This document shows positions 24,102 through 33,541 of a stretch of DNA of 64,000 nt, piece after piece. Position 1 is the stretch's first letter, and every line of letters begins with the position of its first letter. A model generated the notes under the pieces. It was given only the letters and a program-made list of their open reading frames with translations, ran no database searches and was not told where the DNA came from. The stretch is taken from the IMG/VR virus record IMGVR_UViG_3300020471_000623, positions 18,085 to 82,084 of that record. One strand, 5' to 3'. A program made the position numbers and the translations under genes. The stretch is from a virus.

Positions 24102-26600
24102 ATGAATTTCTATACTTATGCTCGACATTATGGGGACAAGATACTTGTCCGAGGTGTTAAGGATGGAAGAAGGTTTATAGGTAAACATGATTTCCGTCCA
24201 ACATTATTCGTAAAGTCAGATAAGCCAAGCAAATACAAATCAATATATGGTGAAAATGTTTCGCCTATTCAGTTTGAATCCAACAAGGAGGCAACCGCCT
24301 TCTATGACAGATACAAAGATATATCCAACTTTCCTATATACGGACAAGACTATTATGGCTATCAGTATATTACAGAAAAATATCCTGGCATAGTAGAATG
24401 GGACGCTAAAAATATTAAGGTTTTTTCTATTGATATAGAAACAACTTCGGAAAGTGGATTTCCGAACGTGGACTCTCCAACCGAGAAGATGTTAGTTATT
24501 ACCATGCAAGATAACAACACCAAGAAAATAACAACCTTCGGAGTTGGAGAGTTCACACCTACAGACAATGTAAAAGGATATGATATAGATTATATCAACT
24601 GTAAAGATGAATATACATTACTAAAAACATTCTTAGAATGGTGGCAGGATAATTGTCCAGATGTTATTACAGGCTGGAACTCTGCCTTATTTGATATTCC
24701 TTATTTACTTGCAAGAACAGAAAGAATATTGGGGGAAGGGGAGCATAAGAAGTTTTCTCCCTTCGAGCTTGTAAACAAACGAAAAGTTAGGTTTGCAGCA
24801 GGAAGGGAGATGACTGCTTTTGAGATTACAGGTGTTGCACAACTAGACTATCTCGACTTATACAAGAAGTTTACTTATGTGACTCGTGAATCTTATAAAC
24901 TAGACTTTATTGCTGAAACAGAACTAGGCAAGAACAAATTAGAGTCTGGGTTTGATACATTTAAGGAGTTCTATGAGGGTGACTGGAATAGATTTGTAGA
25001 ATATAATATTATTGATACAGTTATTGTTGATGAACTAGAAGATAAAATGAAACTTATTGAACTAGCATTGACAATGGCATATGACGCTAAATGTAACTAC
25101 AATGACGTCTTCTCAGCAGTTAGAACATGGGATAGTTTACTTTACAATCACTTATGGGAGAAGAACATTGTTATCCATCAGAAAAGTGGAAAGAAAGATA
25201 GACAGATCGAAGGAGCCTATGTCCAAGAGCCTAAACCAGGCGGTTATGATTGGGTATGTAGCTTTGACGCTACAAGTCTGTATCCTTCTATACTTATGCA
25301 GTATAATATGAGTCCAGAAACTATTGTCCCTGGATTCAAGTATGATGTTAAGGTTGATGACTTGTTAGATAGATACAAGTTAGACAAACTGAAAGAAAAG
25401 AACTATGCTATGGCATCTAATGGCACATGCTATACAAGAGAGAAACAAGGATTGTTTCCTGAGATTGTCCAGAAGTTCTTTAATGATAGATTAAAATACA
25501 AAAAACTAATGCAGGAGGCACAGAAGAAATATCAGGAGACAGGTGCTAAGGCATATCAGAATGAGGTTAGTAAATACAACAACTTCCAGATGGCTAGAAA
25601 GATTCAACTAAACAGCTTATATGGTGCCCTCGCTAATCAATACTTTAGATTCTATGATGACGATATTGCAGAAGGTATTACAATGACAGGACAACTTGTT
25701 ATTCGAGATACTGCTAAGGCGTTAGATAATTACATGAACAAAGTATGTGGCACAGAAGATGAAATGTATTCTTTTTATAGTGATACTGACTCTTGTTATG
25801 TAACCTGTAAAAATCTAGTAGAAAACTTCTTCCCTGATAAAGGTGTAGATAAAACAGTTGAACTATTAGATAAGATAGGAACAGATAAAATAGAACCTGC
25901 TATAGATCAGGCAATGACTAAACTTGCTAATTACACAAATGCTTTCGAGAATAAAATATTCTTTAAACGTGAGGTAATTGCAGATAAAGGTATATTTGTT
26001 GCTAAGAAACGTTATGCCTTGAACGTTTTAGATGATGAAGGATTACGTCTACAAAAGGCAAAACTAAAGGTAATGGGACTAGAAATAGTAAGAAGTAGCA
26101 CTCCTGGCCCTATTAGAGAGTCTCTAAGGGAGGCAGTTAGGCTAATACTTACAAGCACACAAGAAGAATTACATAGTTTTATAGAGAATACGAAACAAGA
26201 CTTCCATACTATGACTGCTGAGGATATAGCATTTCCTAGAGGTTGTAACAATATGGCAAAGTATCATTCTACAGCAGACATCTATAGTAAAGGCACACCT
26301 ATACATGTTCGAGGTGGTTTACTTTACAATTATTATGTGAGTAAATTGAACTTGAACTTAAAATATGAACAGATACAAGAAGGAGATAAGATTAAGTTTT
26401 TATATTTGAAAGAACCTAATCCTCTGAAAGAAAATACTATTGCTTTTGTGGCAAAACTTCCTAATGAGTTTGGATTAGAAAAGTATGTGGACTATGAACT
26501 AATATTCCAAAAGGCATTCTTAGACCCTCTTGATAATATACTAAAGCCTATAGGTTGGCATACAGAACCACAGGCAACACTCGAGGATTTATTTGCATGA
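24102..26600 (+). CDS. 43: DNA polymerase gp43 (family B)
   Basis: A complete family B polymerase of 832 residues. The exonuclease motif VFSIDIETTS is near residue 110, polymerase motif A FDATSLYPSIL near 389, motif B KIQLNSLYGALAN near 500, and motif C YSDTDSCY near 557. The C terminus ATLEDLFA is the short tail expected to bind the gp45 clamp. T4 gp43 has 898 residues. No intein or split is present. Its stop overlaps the SET-domain gene. Confidence 0.97.
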   Translation: MNFYTYARHYGDKILVRGVKDGRRFIGKHDFRPTLFVKSDKPSKYKSIYGENVSPIQFESNKEATAFYDRYKDISNFPIYGQDYYGYQYITEKYPGIVEWDAKNIKVFSIDIETTSESGFPNVDSPTEKMLVITMQDNNTKKITTFGVGEFTPTDNVKGYDIDYINCKDEYTLLKTFLEWWQDNCPDVITGWNSALFDIPYLLARTERILGEGEHKKFSPFELVNKRKVRFAAGREMTAFEITGVAQLDYLDLYKKFTYVTRESYKLDFIAETELGKNKLESGFDTFKEFYEGDWNRFVEYNIIDTVIVDELEDKMKLIELALTMAYDAKCNYNDVFSAVRTWDSLLYNHLWEKNIVIHQKSGKKDRQIEGAYVQEPKPGGYDWVCSFDATSLYPSILMQYNMSPETIVPGFKYDVKVDDLLDRYKLDKLKEKNYAMASNGTCYTREKQGLFPEIVQKFFNDRLKYKKLMQEAQKKYQETGAKAYQNEVSKYNNFQMARKIQLNSLYGALANQYFRFYDDDIAEGITMTGQLVIRDTAKALDNYMNKVCGTEDEMYSFYSDTDSCYVTCKNLVENFFPDKGVDKTVELLDKIGTDKIEPAIDQAMTKLANYTNAFENKIFFKREVIADKGIFVAKKRYALNVLDDEGLRLQKAKLKVMGLEIVRSSTPGPIRESLREAVRLILTSTQEELHSFIENTKQDFHTMTAEDIAFPRGCNNMAKYHSTADIYSKGTPIHVRGGLLYNYYVSKLNLNLKYEQIQEGDKIKFLYLKEPNPLKENTIAFVAKLPNEFGLEKYVDYELIFQKAFLDPLDNILKPIGWHTEPQATLEDLFA

Positions 26601-26956
26601 TGAGAACATTTGGAGAAAAAACATATAGACCGTTACCTAAAGAGGTAACGATTACAACATCTAAAATAGATGGATTAGGATTACATGCCTTACAAAATTT
26701 ACAGGCAGGAACAGTATTAGGAGAGACTCATGTTCTAGTTCACGATAAGGATAGACTAGAATGGGTAAGAACACCTTTAGGAGGATTTATTAATCATAGT
26801 GATGACCCTAACAGTTATATTGCTACAAATAAAGGAGATAGAATATTACATACTATCAAACCTGTAAAAGCAGGAGAAGAAATAACTGTTTATTATCGTT
26901 TCAAAGGTTATGATGGAACTACAGGTGATGACACAGAAGTAGAAATAGATGCGTAA
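26597..26956 (+). CDS. SET-domain protein (lysine methyltransferase-like)
   Basis: A protein of 119 residues from ATG 26597, overlapping the gp43 stop. SKIDGLGLHALQNLQAGTVL is the SET N-terminal loop, GGFINHSDDPNSYI gives the NHS motif, and VKAGEEITVYYRF the GEE...Y end of the catalytic site. This is a bare SET core with no pre/post-SET zinc parts. It could methylate a lysine of a phage or host protein. The substrate is unknown. Confidence 0.8.
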   Translation: MMRTFGEKTYRPLPKEVTITTSKIDGLGLHALQNLQAGTVLGETHVLVHDKDRLEWVRTPLGGFINHSDDPNSYIATNKGDRILHTIKPVKAGEEITVYYRFKGYDGTTGDDTEVEIDA

Positions 26957-27534
26957 TGTATATTAGATTGATGGAAAACCAAATAAGAAACATACCTAGT
27001 TTCTGGCCTCATGATTGGCCATTTAATGATATTGTAAAAAGATTGCCTGATACAGGTAAACTATTAGAGATAGGTCCTTATTTAGGAAAGTCTACAACTA
27101 CATGGGCACAAGAATTTAAAAAGGCAAACAAGGATTGGGAAATACATACAATAGATGCTTTTGAAGGTATAAAGAAAGCATGGCCTGGAATGGAACATTT
27201 ACAAATAACAGAAGAAGAACATTTAGAAAAATTTAAAAGTAATATATCTGGATGGGATAATATTACATGGGAAAAGACAAGATGGACACCTGATTATAAA
27301 GGGTTTAGAGAATATGATGTGTTATTTTATGATGGCTTACATGACTATGAAAGTGTAAACAAAGTATTAGAACATTATATAAATGTGGAATGTATTGTAG
27401 TAGATGATTATGATATGGAACACGAAGGAACTATGCAGGCAGTAGATGAATTTTATAATTCATTACCTTGGCCTAAGGAACTAGAACACATAGTTGAAAA
27501 AGGTAAGGGTATTGCAGTAATATGGAGAAAGTGA
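26956..27534 (+). CDS. Class I SAM methyltransferase (Methyltransf_24-like)
   Basis: A protein of 192 residues. KLLEIGPYLGKSTTTWAQ near residue 35 is motif I, IHTIDAFEG the second acid strand, and YDVLFYDGLHDYESVNKVL the characteristic family segment. A second member is encoded on the minus strand at 62804-63403. It resembles methyltransferases of sugar or glycan pathways, and lies near a UDP-sugar dehydrogenase. The substrate is unknown. An internal ATG at residue 6 is also possible. Confidence 0.75.
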   Translation: MYIRLMENQIRNIPSFWPHDWPFNDIVKRLPDTGKLLEIGPYLGKSTTTWAQEFKKANKDWEIHTIDAFEGIKKAWPGMEHLQITEEEHLEKFKSNISGWDNITWEKTRWTPDYKGFREYDVLFYDGLHDYESVNKVLEHYINVECIVVDDYDMEHEGTMQAVDEFYNSLPWPKELEHIVEKGKGIAVIWRK

Positions 27535-27713
27535 TGAAAGCAGAACTGAATGAAAAAGACTTTGACGAGTTTTTGAAAAAGACTGAAAAGTTAGAAGAGA
27601 AAGGTTACTCATTAGGTTATGAAGTAACTAAAACTAAAGAAGGAATGTTCTTAGTAGAAATTATTGGAGAACATGACATTAACGAATTAGATACATTAAC
27701 AGAGGGTAGCTAA
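27534..27713 (+). CDS. Small hypothetical protein
   Basis: A protein of 59 residues, Lys/Glu-rich (LNEKDFDEFLKKTEKLEEKG), probably helix then strands. ATG 27534 overlaps the preceding TGA. Its stop overlaps nothing but touches the next gene by one base. No family is recognised. Confidence 0.55.
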   Translation: MKAELNEKDFDEFLKKTEKLEEKGYSLGYEVTKTKEGMFLVEIIGEHDINELDTLTEGS

Positions 27714-27898
27714 TGAAAATGAGAAAATACTCTGCCACAGGAGGCAGAAAGGCAAGGCGTGAGCGTGCATTAGAACGTTTACAGAAAACTAACTTCACAA
27801 CTAAAGTCCTAAACGGCAAGGAACGCAATGAAAAGAACTGGACAAAGAAGAAAGAAGAGGCAATCAAAGTCCTTGAATCCAGAATTGCAGGGGCATAA
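27713..27898 (+). CDS. Small basic hypothetical protein
   Basis: A protein of 61 residues with a very basic, Arg/Lys-rich sequence (TGGRKARRERALERLQK). It may bind nucleic acid by charge alone. ATG follows directly on the previous stop. A gap of 54 bases to the next gene shows no clear promoter. Confidence 0.5.
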   Translation: MKMRKYSATGGRKARRERALERLQKTNFTTKVLNGKERNEKNWTKKKEEAIKVLESRIAGA

Positions 27899-27952
27899 AA
27901 TAAAATTTTTAGAAAAAAGAATAATAGATCAACAATCAAAAATAGAGGAACA

Positions 27953-28732
27953 ATGGCAAGAGATAAACAAGTTGCAATCATCGGATACGGATTCGTAGGC
28001 AAGGCTACAGAATATCTTTTAGATTATTTTTATCCTGGAACAGAAATACAAATCCATGACCCTGATCAAGGTCATGAGATAGAAGATTGGAATGGTATTG
28101 AATATGCCTTTATTTGTGTTCCAACTAACCTAAAGGGTGATAAATTAGACACATCTATTATAGATAAAGTGTTAAAAGGATTAAGTGAAAGGTCATGTGC
28201 TAATATAGTAACACCTGTAATAAGAAGCACAATAGGTCCTGATCAAGCACTTGATTATTCTCGAAACGGAGCAATAATTATGCCAGAGTTTCTTAGAGAA
28301 CAACATTGGAAAGTAGACGTTGTAGACCCAGACATACCTCTGCTTATAGGATGTGTTAATTGTGATGACTTTATATCTTTCATTATGGATTGTAATTTAA
28401 AAGGTAAGAAAGTTTTTCTTACAGAACCAGCAACAGCAGCTACAATAAAATTATTTAGAAATGCTGCACTAGCAGTTAATGTAGGATTAGCAAATGACAT
28501 TCATGGCGTATGTGATGTTTATGGTTTAGATTATCAAGATGTTAAAAACTTTATGATGAATGATAAAACAATGGGCACACATTGGGAAGTGCCTGGTCCA
28601 GATGGAGAGTTTGGTTTTGGTGGAACTTGTCTACCAAAAGATTTGACTCATGCTTCTGGCCTCGTGTATAATGAGAACAATATTATGAAAACGGCCTTAG
28701 AGGCTAACAAAACTAGGAGAGATGATGAGTAG
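27953..28732 (+). CDS. UDP-glucose/GDP-mannose dehydrogenase-like protein
   Basis: A protein of 259 residues. The NAD-binding start is VAIIGYGFVGKATEYLL, followed by FICVPTN and TPVIRSTIGP. EFGFGGTCLPKD near residue 220 holds the active-site Cys. The family oxidises UDP-sugars to uronic acids. Typical members exceed 400 residues; this one ends after the central domain, so the C-terminal UDP-binding domain is missing or supplied otherwise. Activity is therefore uncertain. It overlaps uvsX by 11 bases. Confidence 0.8.
   Translation: MARDKQVAIIGYGFVGKATEYLLDYFYPGTEIQIHDPDQGHEIEDWNGIEYAFICVPTNLKGDKLDTSIIDKVLKGLSERSCANIVTPVIRSTIGPDQALDYSRNGAIIMPEFLREQHWKVDVVDPDIPLLIGCVNCDDFISFIMDCNLKGKKVFLTEPATAATIKLFRNAALAVNVGLANDIHGVCDVYGLDYQDVKNFMMNDKTMGTHWEVPGPDGEFGFGGTCLPKDLTHASGLVYNENNIMKTALEANKTRRDDE
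28643..28672 (+). promoter_or_regulatory. Possible promoter before uvsX
   Basis: TTGACT (28643-28648), 18 bases, TATAAT (28667-28672), inside the dehydrogenase gene and 50 bases upstream of uvsX. It lacks the GGTTC spacer motif of the other promoters. It could be chance within coding sequence. Confidence 0.4.
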
Positions 28733-29795
28733 TTTGATAGATAGAATAAAGAAAAATTCTACAATAAAAGAGTCTGATGTAATTGCAGATTCTAAATTCC
28801 TAAATGATAAGGACTTGATACAGACTTCTGTTCCAGCAGTTAATGTTGCATTGAGTGGTAAACTTGATGGAGGTTTGACTCCTGGACTTACAGTATTTGC
28901 AGGTCCTAGTAAACATTTTAAGACTGCTTTTGCTATGTTATTGGCAAAGGCATATTTAGATAAGTATGAAGATGGAGTTATCCTATTTTATGATAGTGAG
29001 TTTGGTGCTCCACAACAATACTTTGAAACATTTGAAATAGATACAAATAGAGTAATACATAGTCCTATTACAGATATTGAACAACTGAAACATGATAGTA
29101 TGCAGCAGTTGAATAATCTGGAGAGAGGAGATCATGTAATGATTATTGTAGACTCTGTAGGTAACTTGGCATCTAAGAAAGAAGTAGAAGATGCTTTAGA
29201 TGGTAAGAGTGTAGCAGACATGACAAGAGCTAAACAAATGAAGTCCTTGTTTAGAATGATTACACCTCATCTAACAATTAAAGATATTCCTGCTATTGTA
29301 GTGAACCACACATATAAAGAAATAGGATTGTTTCCTAAAGATGTTGTTAGTGGTGGCACAGGCATTTATTATTCAGCAGACAATATCTACATTATAGGTA
29401 GAAGGCAACAAAAGACAGGAACAGAAGTTACAGGTTATGAATTTGTAATTAATGTTGAGAAGTCTAGGTTTGTTAGAGAGAAGTCTAAGATTCCTGTAGA
29501 AGTATCTTGGGAGGCAGGTATTAGTAAATGGTCTGGCTTACTAGATATGGCTATTGAATCTGGACATGTTATAAAACCTAGTAATGGTTGGTATCAGAGA
29601 ATAGATTCAGATACAGGTGAAGCAGTAGAGCCTAAGGTAAGATCTAAAGACTTAGGTAAAGACTTCTGGTTGCCTATATTACAAGACAAAACATTTTCTG
29701 ATTGGATTAGAAATAGATATACTATAGGCGCTGTAGATATGATGGCAGCAGAAGTATCGGACGAAGATATTGAGAAAGAATACGATAAAGTGTGA
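28722..29795 (+). CDS. uvsX: RecA-like recombinase UvsX
   Basis: A protein of 357 residues with Walker A GPSKHFKTAF at 61-70, Walker B MIIVDSVGNL near 145 and the loop region typical of T4 UvsX. It carries out strand exchange in recombination-dependent replication, together with gp46/47 and gp41. The length fits T4 UvsX. The end overlaps the small zinc-ribbon gene. The first two codons are both ATG. Confidence 0.93.
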   Translation: MMSSLIDRIKKNSTIKESDVIADSKFLNDKDLIQTSVPAVNVALSGKLDGGLTPGLTVFAGPSKHFKTAFAMLLAKAYLDKYEDGVILFYDSEFGAPQQYFETFEIDTNRVIHSPITDIEQLKHDSMQQLNNLERGDHVMIIVDSVGNLASKKEVEDALDGKSVADMTRAKQMKSLFRMITPHLTIKDIPAIVVNHTYKEIGLFPKDVVSGGTGIYYSADNIYIIGRRQQKTGTEVTGYEFVINVEKSRFVREKSKIPVEVSWEAGISKWSGLLDMAIESGHVIKPSNGWYQRIDSDTGEAVEPKVRSKDLGKDFWLPILQDKTFSDWIRNRYTIGAVDMMAAEVSDEDIEKEYDKV

Positions 29796-29958
29796 TAGGT
29801 GTGGAGACAAACTTAATCTAAAGAAAGATAAAGCATATTGTTTCCATAGTGATGAACAAGAAGTTTATATCTGTATCCCTTGCGTTCGAGAAGTATATAC
29901 TGATTATGTAAAATTTAATGGTGATGGAAAGTTTATCCCAGATGAAGAACCGAATTGA
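29770..29958 (+). CDS. Small zinc-ribbon protein
   Basis: A protein of 62 residues with CDRCG and CIPCV pairs (two CxxC motifs about 28 residues apart) that could bind one zinc. TTG 29770 within uvsX is the best in-frame start, with a weak site; another start is possible. Its end overlaps the gp41 start. It could be a nucleic-acid- or protein-binding adaptor of replication. Function unknown. Confidence 0.5.
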   Translation: MRKNTIKCDRCGDKLNLKKDKAYCFHSDEQEVYICIPCVREVYTDYVKFNGDGKFIPDEEPN

Positions 29959-31318
29959 ACAAGTAATATTAGAAAATTTAATTAAGGATGATGACTTTGT
30001 AAGAAAAGTCATTCCTTTTCTAAAGCCTGAATACTTTATGGCATTTGAAGACAATAAAGTATTTAAAATTATTCATGACTTTGTAGAAAAGTATAACAAT
30101 CCGCCTAGTAAACAGGCAATCGTATTAGCATTGAATGAAGATAAGAGTTTGAACGAAGACACTCATGCTAAATGTATGGAGGTTGTTAATACATTAAATG
30201 GTGATGAAGTAGATAAAGCCTGGTTAGTAGATGAAACAGAAAAGTTCTGTAAAGATAAGGCTTTGTATTTGGGTGTTATGGAAAGTATCCAGATAATAGA
30301 TGGCAAAAAGAAAGACATGTCTACAGATGCTTTGCCCGAGATATTATCTCAGGCATTACAAGTAGGATTTGATACTAATGTAGGACATGATTTTATTGAA
30401 GATGCCGATAAACGTTTTGATTTTTACAACAGACTAGAAGAAAAAGTTCCTTTTGATCTTGAAATGTTTAACAAGATTACAGAAGGTGGATTATCTAACA
30501 AGACATTAAATATAGCTCTGGCGGGCACGGGTGTAGGTAAATCCTTGTTTATGTGTCATATGGCGTCTGCTAATATTGCAGCAGGCAAAAATGTATTATA
30601 CATTACTCTTGAAATGGCAGAAGAAAGAATAGCAGAACGTATTGATGCTAATCTTATGAACTTGCCTATAATGGAACTCAAGGATTTATCTAAACCTATG
30701 TATGAAGACAGAATACAAAAGTTGAAAGATAAGTATGAAGGCAGATTAATTGTTAAGGAATATCCTACAGCATCTGCACATTCAGGACACTTTAAGGCTT
30801 TGATAAATGAATTGAAACTAAAAAGGAATTTCTTTCCTGATATAATTTTTGTAGACTATTTGAATATATGCACAAGTTCTAGATTTAGGCCAGGTAGTAG
30901 TGCTAACTCCTATACAATTATTAAGAGTATTGCAGAAGAGCTTAGGGGCTTAGCAGTAGAACAAGATGTTCCTATATTTAGTGCTACACAAACAACAAGA
31001 GGTGGTTATAATTCTAGTGATGTAGATTTGACAGACACCTCAGAAAGTTTTGGTTTGCCTGCTACAGCAGACTTGATGTTTGCTATTATTAGCACAGAAG
31101 AACTAGAAAACATGGGACAGTTTATGATTAAACAATTAAAGAATAGATATGCTGACCCTACAAGAAACAAAAGATTTATGATTGGTGTTGATAGAGCTAA
31201 AATGAAACTGTTTGATTTAGAACAGTCTGCACAGACAGCACTTACAGACGCCAACATAGACGTTCCGGTATTTGATAGAGGAAAACAGGAAGACAAATAT
31301 GGAGACATTAAATTTTAA
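29942..31318 (+). CDS. 41: Replicative helicase gp41 (DnaB-like)
   Basis: A protein of 458 residues from ATG 29942. The N-terminal helical domain is followed by a RecA-type motor with Walker A ALAGTGVGKSLF near 191, Walker B DIIFVDYLNI near 300 and the SATQTTRGGY sensor. It unwinds the fork and recruits gp61 primase. Length and order (uvsX, gp41) agree with T4-like marine phages. Confidence 0.94.
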   Translation: MKNRIEQVILENLIKDDDFVRKVIPFLKPEYFMAFEDNKVFKIIHDFVEKYNNPPSKQAIVLALNEDKSLNEDTHAKCMEVVNTLNGDEVDKAWLVDETEKFCKDKALYLGVMESIQIIDGKKKDMSTDALPEILSQALQVGFDTNVGHDFIEDADKRFDFYNRLEEKVPFDLEMFNKITEGGLSNKTLNIALAGTGVGKSLFMCHMASANIAAGKNVLYITLEMAEERIAERIDANLMNLPIMELKDLSKPMYEDRIQKLKDKYEGRLIVKEYPTASAHSGHFKALINELKLKRNFFPDIIFVDYLNICTSSRFRPGSSANSYTIIKSIAEELRGLAVEQDVPIFSATQTTRGGYNSSDVDLTDTSESFGLPATADLMFAIISTEELENMGQFMIKQLKNRYADPTRNKRFMIGVDRAKMKLFDLEQSAQTALTDANIDVPVFDRGKQEDKYGDIKF

Positions 31319-32033
31319 TGATATCGAATGGGAAGTATTGGACACACCAATCGCGAAAAGATATTCTAAGTTTCTAAAAGATAGAGAAGACACAAAACAA
31401 TTCTTCTATATGGGAGAAACAAAAACACAAATTAAAGACGAAATAGAAAAGATAGCATACATGAAAGGTGCTCCTACTATGGACTTGAATGATCTACATG
31501 AATATTTCGCAGATCATGAGGACGATGAGGACTTACAAAGACTAAATCATCTTATTCATTATTATGAATTGATAGATAATAATTATCCTCCTCGATGGGG
31601 TTTTGAACCTACAGCAGATTATATTGGATTGCTTGAAGAAGACTTTGATCAGTTTACATTAACAAGACAATATGGTTATTTGTATATAGGTTATCCTCAT
31701 GTAGGCAAACATTTTGCCGAGATAGTATTTTCTAATGATGTAGATATTAAAGAAGAACAATATCATCCTCAGGAAATATGTAGAACAAATTTTTTCTGTT
31801 GGCTAGGTAAAGAGATTTCTAGTCCACCTGTAACGTTTTGGAATAAAGCACAAAAGGTTCATAAACAGGTAAAAGATAGATTAAATTTGCCTGAAATGGA
31901 TGATCCTGCATTGCGCATGGGCTATATTCCGTTTGCCAAGTTAAAGACTCGTATAAATAGTAATGAACTTGTTAGTCACCTATTGAAAGTGAAACAAAGT
32001 TCTACTAATTATACGGAGTTATTTAATGGCTGA
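31299..32033 (+). CDS. Conserved phage hypothetical protein
   Basis: A protein of 244 residues from ATG 31299 within the gp41 end. It is Trp/Tyr/Asp-rich with segments such as YPPRWGFEPTADYIGLLEED and QICRTNFFCWLG-like motifs, no membrane part and no zinc ligands in a recognisable array. It lies in the early replication block. I do not recognise a function. Confidence 0.6.
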   Translation: METLNFNDIEWEVLDTPIAKRYSKFLKDREDTKQFFYMGETKTQIKDEIEKIAYMKGAPTMDLNDLHEYFADHEDDEDLQRLNHLIHYYELIDNNYPPRWGFEPTADYIGLLEEDFDQFTLTRQYGYLYIGYPHVGKHFAEIVFSNDVDIKEEQYHPQEICRTNFFCWLGKEISSPPVTFWNKAQKVHKQVKDRLNLPEMDDPALRMGYIPFAKLKTRINSNELVSHLLKVKQSSTNYTELFNG

Positions 32034-32382
32034 AGGTAAAAGAGAAAATTTTGTTGAAATCAGTTTAGATGAATACGAAGAACTCAAAGCACAAATACCA
32101 GACCCAGACGAAGAAAAACCTTCTGGTAAACCTTGGTGGCAAGCACCAGATGAAAGAGGTTGGATTTGGGTAGCACCTGAGTATTTTAGCAGATGGAGAT
32201 TATTTCCACGTGCTTTTATATCCATGTATATCTACTTGTTATTTGAAGTAACAATGTGGTTCATGGCTTTACCAGACCCTAATTCACAACAAGCAGGACT
32301 TGTTTCTGTTATTGTAGGGGCTGGAGCTGCTTGGTTCGGACTATATGTAAACAGCACATCAACAGACTTTAAGAAAGATTAA
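32026..32382 (+). CDS. Small membrane protein, holin-like layout
   Basis: A protein of 118 residues. A charged N-terminal half ends in WWQAPDERGWIWVAPEYF. Two hydrophobic segments follow, AFISMYIYLLFEVTMWFMAL and GLVSVIVGAGAAWFGLYV, with a short C-terminal tail. That topology is found in some holins, but no lysis gene is adjacent; the next gene is MscS-like. It overlaps the preceding gene by eight bases. Confidence 0.5.
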   Translation: MAEGKRENFVEISLDEYEELKAQIPDPDEEKPSGKPWWQAPDERGWIWVAPEYFSRWRLFPRAFISMYIYLLFEVTMWFMALPDPNSQQAGLVSVIVGAGAAWFGLYVNSTSTDFKKD

Positions 32383-32383
32383 C

Positions 32384-32797
32384 ATGCCTACAATAGAATT
32401 AAGCACATACTATGTTGAGTTCATAGGGTTTTTACTTACCTTGATGTTAGGTCTAGGTTTGAAAGACTGGGCTGGTTCTTTCATAAAGGGTATGAAATTC
32501 AGAATAAATCCTGCCTTTAAAGAAGGAGACAAAGTATTATTAGATGGTTGTCCAGCACTAATAGTTAAGATAGGATATTCAGAAACAGTATTTGGAGTAT
32601 ATGGAAAAGATGGTTACACCTGGAGATATGTCCCTAATACTAGAATAGAGTATTTGAAACTAGAGAAGATTGTTGACCCTGAACTACATAGGGACACAGA
32701 TCAAGAAAAAGCACAAAGAATAATAGACGCAATACAAGACGCTAATATTGAGGCCAACCAACAGGAGATAACAAAAATAAAAAATGGAGACAAGTGA
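32384..32797 (+). CDS. Mini MscS-like membrane protein
   Basis: A protein of 137 residues. One membrane helix (VEFIGFLLTLMLGLGL, residues 11-26) is followed by FKEGDKVLLDGCPALIVKIG and YVPNTRIEYLKL, the pattern of the beta domain of MscS channels (GD.V...G..G.V..I......PN). The C-terminal helix is charged. Only a pore helix and the beta domain of MscS seem present, so it may assemble into a pore or modify one. Relevance to lysis or osmotic balance is inference. Confidence 0.6.
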   Translation: MPTIELSTYYVEFIGFLLTLMLGLGLKDWAGSFIKGMKFRINPAFKEGDKVLLDGCPALIVKIGYSETVFGVYGKDGYTWRYVPNTRIEYLKLEKIVDPELHRDTDQEKAQRIIDAIQDANIEANQQEITKIKNGDK

Positions 32798-33030
32798 TGC
32801 CGGCAAAATTCAAACCAAGCCACAAAGAGTCTATAAAAGGAGCTGATGGACGCCCAACCAAACGTTGGAGAATGAAACATTACTACCTTAAACAGACACC
32901 TACAGACGAGATAATCGAAGCTATAAACAAGGGTAAACCTAAACACAGAAACAAATTTATCAATGAATTGACCCGTAGAGGGGTAAAATTAGTGTGGAAA
33001 ACCGAGGAAGAACTGGCTTTAGACACCTAA
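32797..33030 (+). CDS. Small basic conserved phage protein
   Basis: A protein of 77 residues from ATG 32797, overlapping the previous stop. Basic, with WRMKHYYLKQTPTDEIIEAI, then KPKHRNKFINELTRRGVKLVW. Proteins of this kind appear in marine T4-like phages near replication genes; role unknown. It is the last gene before the promoter at 33070. Confidence 0.6.
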   Translation: MPAKFKPSHKESIKGADGRPTKRWRMKHYYLKQTPTDEIIEAINKGKPKHRNKFINELTRRGVKLVWKTEEELALDT

Positions 33031-33069
33031 CTTACTGTTATTAAACACAAAAAGATTTCAAAAAAAGGG

Positions 33070-33098
33070 TTGACAATTGGTTCACCAGAGTGCATAAT
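33070..33098 (+). promoter_or_regulatory. Early-type promoter with GGTTC/CAGAGTG spacer
   Basis: TTGACA (33070-33075), spacer ATTGGTTCACCAGAGTG, CATAAT (33093-33098). TGGT and ACCA form a short dyad. It drives the small gene at 33131. Confidence 0.78.
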
Positions 33099-33130
33099 AA
33101 CGGTATATTTAGTAAAAAGGTAAAGAAAAT

Positions 33131-33517
33131 ATGAAAACATGGGAACAACTAACAGAGAGAGAACAGTTACTAACTTATATCTCTGATGTCCACAAGGACG
33201 CATATGGCTTTAGGCCACGTGGTTCTTACGACAACTATTCTGTAGTTGAGCTCAAGGCTGAGTTAGACAGACTTTGTGAGATTGCTGAAGAAGAATACAA
33301 ACAGCAGCAAGCTCTTGAAGCCGAGAACTACAAGGCTCTTCATAAGCACTTTGCAGATTTAGTGAATATGGGGGCTAAAGACTTCAAACAGGCTCTTGCT
33401 TGGGACGTTCAAGCTGAAGAATGTGAGTATGAAGGCTATGTTGATTATGGCTTTTATTGCTACAAAAAAGGCTTGGCTTATGGCAAGCAGAGAGTTCTAG
33501 AAAGATTAGCAAGTTAA
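33131..33517 (+). CDS. Hypothetical early protein
   Basis: A protein of 128 residues, acidic and mainly helical (EELDRLCEIAEEEYKQQQ-type stretches), with a Tyr/Cys-rich end (YVDYGFYCYKKGLAYG). It has its own strong early-type promoter and a second promoter follows its stop, so it is a one-gene unit, as are many host-takeover genes of T4. No family is recognised. Confidence 0.65.
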   Translation: MKTWEQLTEREQLLTYISDVHKDAYGFRPRGSYDNYSVVELKAELDRLCEIAEEEYKQQQALEAENYKALHKHFADLVNMGAKDFKQALAWDVQAEECEYEGYVDYGFYCYKKGLAYGKQRVLERLAS

Positions 33518-33541
33518 TTGCGCTTTTGGTCCTATTGAGTG

